From positions 1 to 17,958 of the forward strand of contig JARLFW010000099.1 of assembly GCA_031296345.1 (NCBI GenBank): a DNA stretch of 17,958 nucleotides, read 5' to 3'. Under the pieces are notes generated by a model, which saw nothing but the letters and a program-made list of their open reading frames with translations, made no database searches and had not been told where the DNA came from. This document shows, piece after piece, positions 15,426-17,958 of this stretch. The position numbers and the translations under genes were made by a program. This DNA comes from Nitrosotalea sp. GTDB lineage: Archaea; Thermoproteota; Nitrososphaeria; Nitrososphaerales; Nitrosopumilaceae. Each line of letters opens with the position of its first letter. The stretch's first letter is position 1.

Positions 15426-15674
15426 TTGTCAGAGATAGAAGTTATTCAAGAATCAATTTTGATACCACAATCAAATATTCAGGAAATAAAAGTAATTTCA
15501 GAACTGCCAAAACCTGAAGTTGTACAACAAGAACCAGAAAAGAAGATTCAGCTTCCAGCAGCAATCAAGATACCTGAAGAAGAGAAATTGGAAGATGATG
15601 ACAAGGATTTAGATAAAATAAAAAGCGAAATAATGAAAGCATTATCAAAACTTGAGCAAGTAGAGGTAGAATAA
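15426..15674 (+). CDS. In-frame downstream part of the split coiled-coil gene
   Basis: This frame continues the preceding gene exactly (18 nt from the TAA to this TTG). It may be translated separately from TTG 15426 as 82 residues, be reached by readthrough, or be dead sequence. It encodes PQIPEK before the TTG, then an acidic, Pro/Glu/Ile-rich region, and closes with a highly charged helix (DDDKDLDKIKSEIMKALSKLEQVEVE). Codon use and composition match the upstream part. Its TAA is followed directly by the GTG start of rpiA. There is no convincing ribosome-binding site before the TTG. As an independent gene it is doubtful; as the C-terminus of the upstream protein it is convincing. Confidence 0.5.
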   Translation: MSEIEVIQESILIPQSNIQEIKVISELPKPEVVQQEPEKKIQLPAAIKIPEEEKLEDDDKDLDKIKSEIMKALSKLEQVEVE

Positions 15675-16349
15675 GTGACAGCAGATGATGCCATAGAGGC
15701 ATTATCACACCAGGCCTTAAAAATGGTAAAAGCAAATTATATTGTAGGACTAGGAAGTGGAAGAGCTGCAACTGCCATAGTGAGATTGTTATCAGCACAT
15801 ATTAAAAAAAATAAATTTCCAGTCAAAGCAATACCAACATCTCTCCAAATTAAAATGGAAGCTGAAAAGGGTGGAATCCCAATAATTGAAGCAGATCAAA
15901 TTGATCATATCGATTTAGTTTTTGATGGTGCAGATCAAATTGATTCTAAAGGAAATATGATAAAAGGTGGAGGAGGAGCTCTCTTACGAGAAAAGATTCT
16001 GATAAGCATGGCAAAAAAAGTTGTAATAATTGCTGATGAATCAAAGTTTGTAAAGAAATTAAAACGAAGTGTGCCTGTAGAGGTTCATCCTTTTGCAAGA
16101 AACACTGTATCAATTAAAATTAGAAAATATGGTGGAAAACCACATATCAGACTATTAGAACGCGGTTATCCCTTTGTAACTGAAAATGGAAATATCATAC
16201 TAGATTGTGATTTTGGCGAAATATCAAATCCAATGGAACTTGCTAGAAAAATAATAGAGATTCCTGGTGTAATTGAAGTTGGGATATTTCCGAAGCCAGA
16301 TATAATTTACAAAGCAAAAGAGAATGGCAAATACGAAGTTTTACGATAA
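15675..16349 (+). CDS. rpiA: Ribose-5-phosphate isomerase A
   Basis: RpiA interconverts ribulose-5-phosphate and ribose-5-phosphate, supplying PRPP for nucleotides and histidine. The 224 residues show the phosphate loop GLGSGRAA (25-32), DGADQID (84-90) and KGGGGALLREK (97-107, with the catalytic Glu106), and a C-terminal PGVIEVGIF. The loop has Arg where many RpiA proteins have Ser/Thr (GSG-S-T). The GTG start directly follows the stop of the coiled-coil frame, so translation is probably coupled. The last 9 bp overlap the end of the convergent amidohydrolase gene. Confidence 0.95.
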   Translation: MTADDAIEALSHQALKMVKANYIVGLGSGRAATAIVRLLSAHIKKNKFPVKAIPTSLQIKMEAEKGGIPIIEADQIDHIDLVFDGADQIDSKGNMIKGGGGALLREKILISMAKKVVIIADESKFVKKLKRSVPVEVHPFARNTVSIKIRKYGGKPHIRLLERGYPFVTENGNIILDCDFGEISNPMELARKIIEIPGVIEVGIFPKPDIIYKAKENGKYEVLR

Positions 16350-17735
16350 CACAGGTCTTGAAACAAATTTGCCATAGCCTGGTTTTTCAATCATTTTAAA
16401 ATCTTCAGCTACAATGTTTCCTCTCACCATAGTCTTTACAGGCCATCCTTTTAGATTCCAGCCCTCATAGACATTATAATCAGAGAATCCGTCAAGAGTT
16501 TGGGCAGAAACTTTAGCTTCCTTTTTTAGATCTACTAAAACAACATCTGCATCAGAACCCTTTTGGATGATTCCTTTTTTAGGATACATGCCAAATATTC
16601 GTGCGGTATTCAAGCTGGTCATATTGGATAATTGTTGAAGATTGATTTTCCCTTTGTTAACCCCTTCACTTAATAGAATAGGCATCATCGTACCAATCCC
16701 TGGAAATCCAGCAAGAGCATCCCATATAGTTTCTCCACCAACCTTTAGTTTTAGACGGTTTGCTACATGATCAGTTCCTATAGAATCTATTCTGCTATTT
16801 TGTATTTCCCTCCAAACATATTCTATGTCTTGAGAAGAACGTATGGGTGGCATGACTTTGGCAAGGTAACCTTGTTGAGATTCATGTGATAGTGTAAGAT
16901 AATGTGGACATGTTTCAATGTGTATTTTTGTTCCATTTTTCTTTTCTTGCGAGATTGCATCAATAGCTGCTTTTGATCCAATATGTACAAAATAGATAGA
17001 ACAACCATATTTTCTTGCAATTTCAGATGCAGTCTTGATTGACTTGACTTCAGATTCGACAGGTCTACTTTGTGACCATGCTGCCAATCCATCCATTTTT
17101 TTCTCTTTTGCAGTCTTGATTCCACAAGAACATATTTGATAATCTTCTGCATGAATCAGAACTGTGCAATTTAGAGAAGATGCTTTAGCAATTATTTTTT
17201 CAATCATCTCCTTTGTCATCTCTACTTTTTCTTCTCTTAGAGATTTTTCACCAGGTTGCATGTCCATATAGACATGGCCTATCTCATCTCCAAGATTCAT
17301 GTATATCTTAAACGAGTTGATTCCTTTGCTTTTACAAAATTCCATTTCATCAATCTGATTCTTATGAAGTATAGATGCATGAATAGAATAATCAACATAA
17401 TGAGCTTTTGAGCTTGCAAAAAGTTGAGATTCTAGATTCCTCTTGTATGAACCGCTTAGTCTGAGCATTCTCATCATTGTAGTTACTCCACCTATTGCAG
17501 CAACTTTTGATTCAGTTATTGCCGCTTCATCAATTGGGGAATATACTCCATAATGTACATGAGGATCAATTGCTCCTGGAAGCGAAACAAGACCATCTCC
17601 TTTAATTTTAACATCACATTGTGGAATGTCATTTGTCAAAGCAACAATTTTTCCTTCATCGATTACAATGTTTTTGTCAATCATTCCGTTTTGAAGAATA
17701 ACATGTGATCCTGTAATTACCGCATCAACAGTCAT
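16341..17735 (-). CDS. Cyclic amidohydrolase (dihydroorotase/hydantoinase family)
   Basis: This is a metal-dependent hydrolase of cyclic amides, 464 residues. The binuclear metal site is complete: H59 and H61 (DPHVH), a presumably carboxylated Lys143 (SFKIY), H195 (LIHAED), H251 (FVHIGS) and D322 (GTDH). The obvious annotation is dihydroorotase for pyrimidine synthesis. However, the Arg that follows HxH in dihydroorotases (HxHxR) and binds the substrate carboxylate is absent (HVHYG). The C-terminal YEGWNLKGWPVKTMVRG is the style of hydantoinases and allantoinases. The substrate is therefore open. ATG at 17735 has a TATA-like aataatact about 26 nt upstream. No other pyr gene is in the window. 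Confidence 0.87.
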   Translation of the reverse strand: MTVDAVITGSHVILQNGMIDKNIVIDEGKIVALTNDIPQCDVKIKGDGLVSLPGAIDPHVHYGVYSPIDEAAITESKVAAIGGVTTMMRMLRLSGSYKRNLESQLFASSKAHYVDYSIHASILHKNQIDEMEFCKSKGINSFKIYMNLGDEIGHVYMDMQPGEKSLREEKVEMTKEMIEKIIAKASSLNCTVLIHAEDYQICSCGIKTAKEKKMDGLAAWSQSRPVESEVKSIKTASEIARKYGCSIYFVHIGSKAAIDAISQEKKNGTKIHIETCPHYLTLSHESQQGYLAKVMPPIRSSQDIEYVWREIQNSRIDSIGTDHVANRLKLKVGGETIWDALAGFPGIGTMMPILLSEGVNKGKINLQQLSNMTSLNTARIFGMYPKKGIIQKGSDADVVLVDLKKEAKVSAQTLDGFSDYNVYEGWNLKGWPVKTMVRGNIVAEDFKMIEKPGYGKFVSRPVLS

Positions 17736-17779
17736 CGAGAGTTTTGCTTGAAAACCTAGTATTATTCTTTGAGTAAATG

Positions 17780-17788
17780 AATAAAAGC
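17780..17788 (+). promoter_or_regulatory. TATA-like element of tRNA-Ala
   Basis: The AT-rich aataaaagc lies about 26-28 nt before the tRNA 5' end at 17812, the distance typical of archaeal tRNA promoters. It shares the 76-nt divergent space with the amidohydrolase promoter. The match is short, so confidence is limited. Confidence 0.4.
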
Positions 17789-17811
17789 AGTTACTAATCT
17801 TGATAACAAAA

Positions 17812-17884
17812 GGGCTGGTAGTCTAGGGGTAGTGATGCCGCGTTCGCAACGCGGATGTCGGGGGTTCAAATCCCCCTCGGTCCA
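17812..17884 (+). tRNA. tRNA-Ala (anticodon CGC)
   Basis: This is a 73-nt class I tRNA. The acceptor stem is GGGCTGG/TCGGTCC with discriminator A. Base pair 3-70 is G-U, the main identity signal for alanyl-tRNA synthetase. The anticodon stem CCGCG/CGCGG encloses TTCGCAA, giving anticodon CGC (reads GCG). The variable loop is 5 nt and the T arm is GGGGG-TTCAAAT-CCCCC. CCA is not encoded and there is no intron. GCG is likely a rare codon in such AT-rich DNA. Confidence 0.96.
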
Positions 17885-17889
17885 CCTCC

Positions 17890-17958
17890 TCAGTAGGTGC
17901 AAATTGGTTTACATTCCGCTTCCACTGTAGGTGCAGACTGCTTTTCCCTGTGGCAGAA
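17890..17958 (-). other. Possible C-terminal end of a CDS running off the window
   Basis: The last 74 nt after tRNA-Ala are probably the 3' end of a minus-strand gene. One frame reads ...QSAPTVEAECKPICTY and stops with TGA at 17890-17892; another reads ...QGKAVCTYSGSGM and stops with TAA nearer the edge. I cannot tell which is used and recognise neither. The nine bases gtaggtgca occur twice here (17893-17901 and 17927-17935), so both frames contain CTY. Confidence 0.25.

Overview
The window looks like a piece of chromosome from an ammonia-oxidising archaeon of the Nitrosopumilus type (Thaumarchaeota/Nitrososphaerota, probably group I.1a). The archaeal call comes from the informational genes: MCM, GINS, RFC small subunit, eIF6, archaeal IF2/eIF5B, L7Ae, S28e, L24e, L37e, Lsm and archease. 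Supporting signs are tRNA genes without an encoded CCA, TATA boxes about 26 nt upstream of start codons (leaderless transcripts), and AT-rich, tightly packed DNA. The thaumarchaeal assignment is an inference from overall gene content and style; no 16S or amo gene is present.

Layout. Positions 1-2531 (minus) hold a replication operon: a possible 44-residue protein, then a GINS subunit, then the MCM helicase, whose C-terminus runs off the left edge. Divergent from it is the RFC small subunit (2674-3627), followed by tRNA-Ser(UGA). Next come two tandem, paralogous zinc-type ferredoxins (3816-4837, minus). Divergent from these is eIF6, which converges on HisRS with a 17-bp overlap. Archease and a thioredoxin follow on the plus strand. 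Positions 7772-10774 (minus) are the classic archaeal translation operon L7Ae-S28e-L24e-NDK-IF2, preceded by a phosphoglucosamine/phosphomannomutase-type enzyme.

After tRNA-Leu(UAG) and a tiny B-box-like zinc protein, positions 12654-14221 carry a 4-bp-overlapping pair: a formyltetrahydrofolate deformylase-like protein (PurU) and a creatininase-family amidohydrolase, possibly the ArfB-type formamide hydrolase. Then come Lsm, L37e, a membrane-anchored coiled-coil protein cut by an in-frame TAA, its in-frame remainder, and RpiA, all nearly without gaps. A cyclic amidohydrolase of the dihydroorotase/hydantoinase family (minus) and tRNA-Ala(CGC) close the window, with the tail of an unidentified reading frame at the right edge.

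Most of the window is housekeeping: replication, translation, tRNA charging and repair, redox carriers and nucleotide or cofactor metabolism. There is no mobile element, CRISPR array or defence island. I did not find an obvious new multi-gene system. The items most worth a second look are the coiled-coil gene split by a stop, the 62-residue B-box-like protein, the twin ferredoxins whose presumed zinc ligands are divided between the copies, the two-deformylase gene pair, and the small in-frame ORF ahead of GINS.
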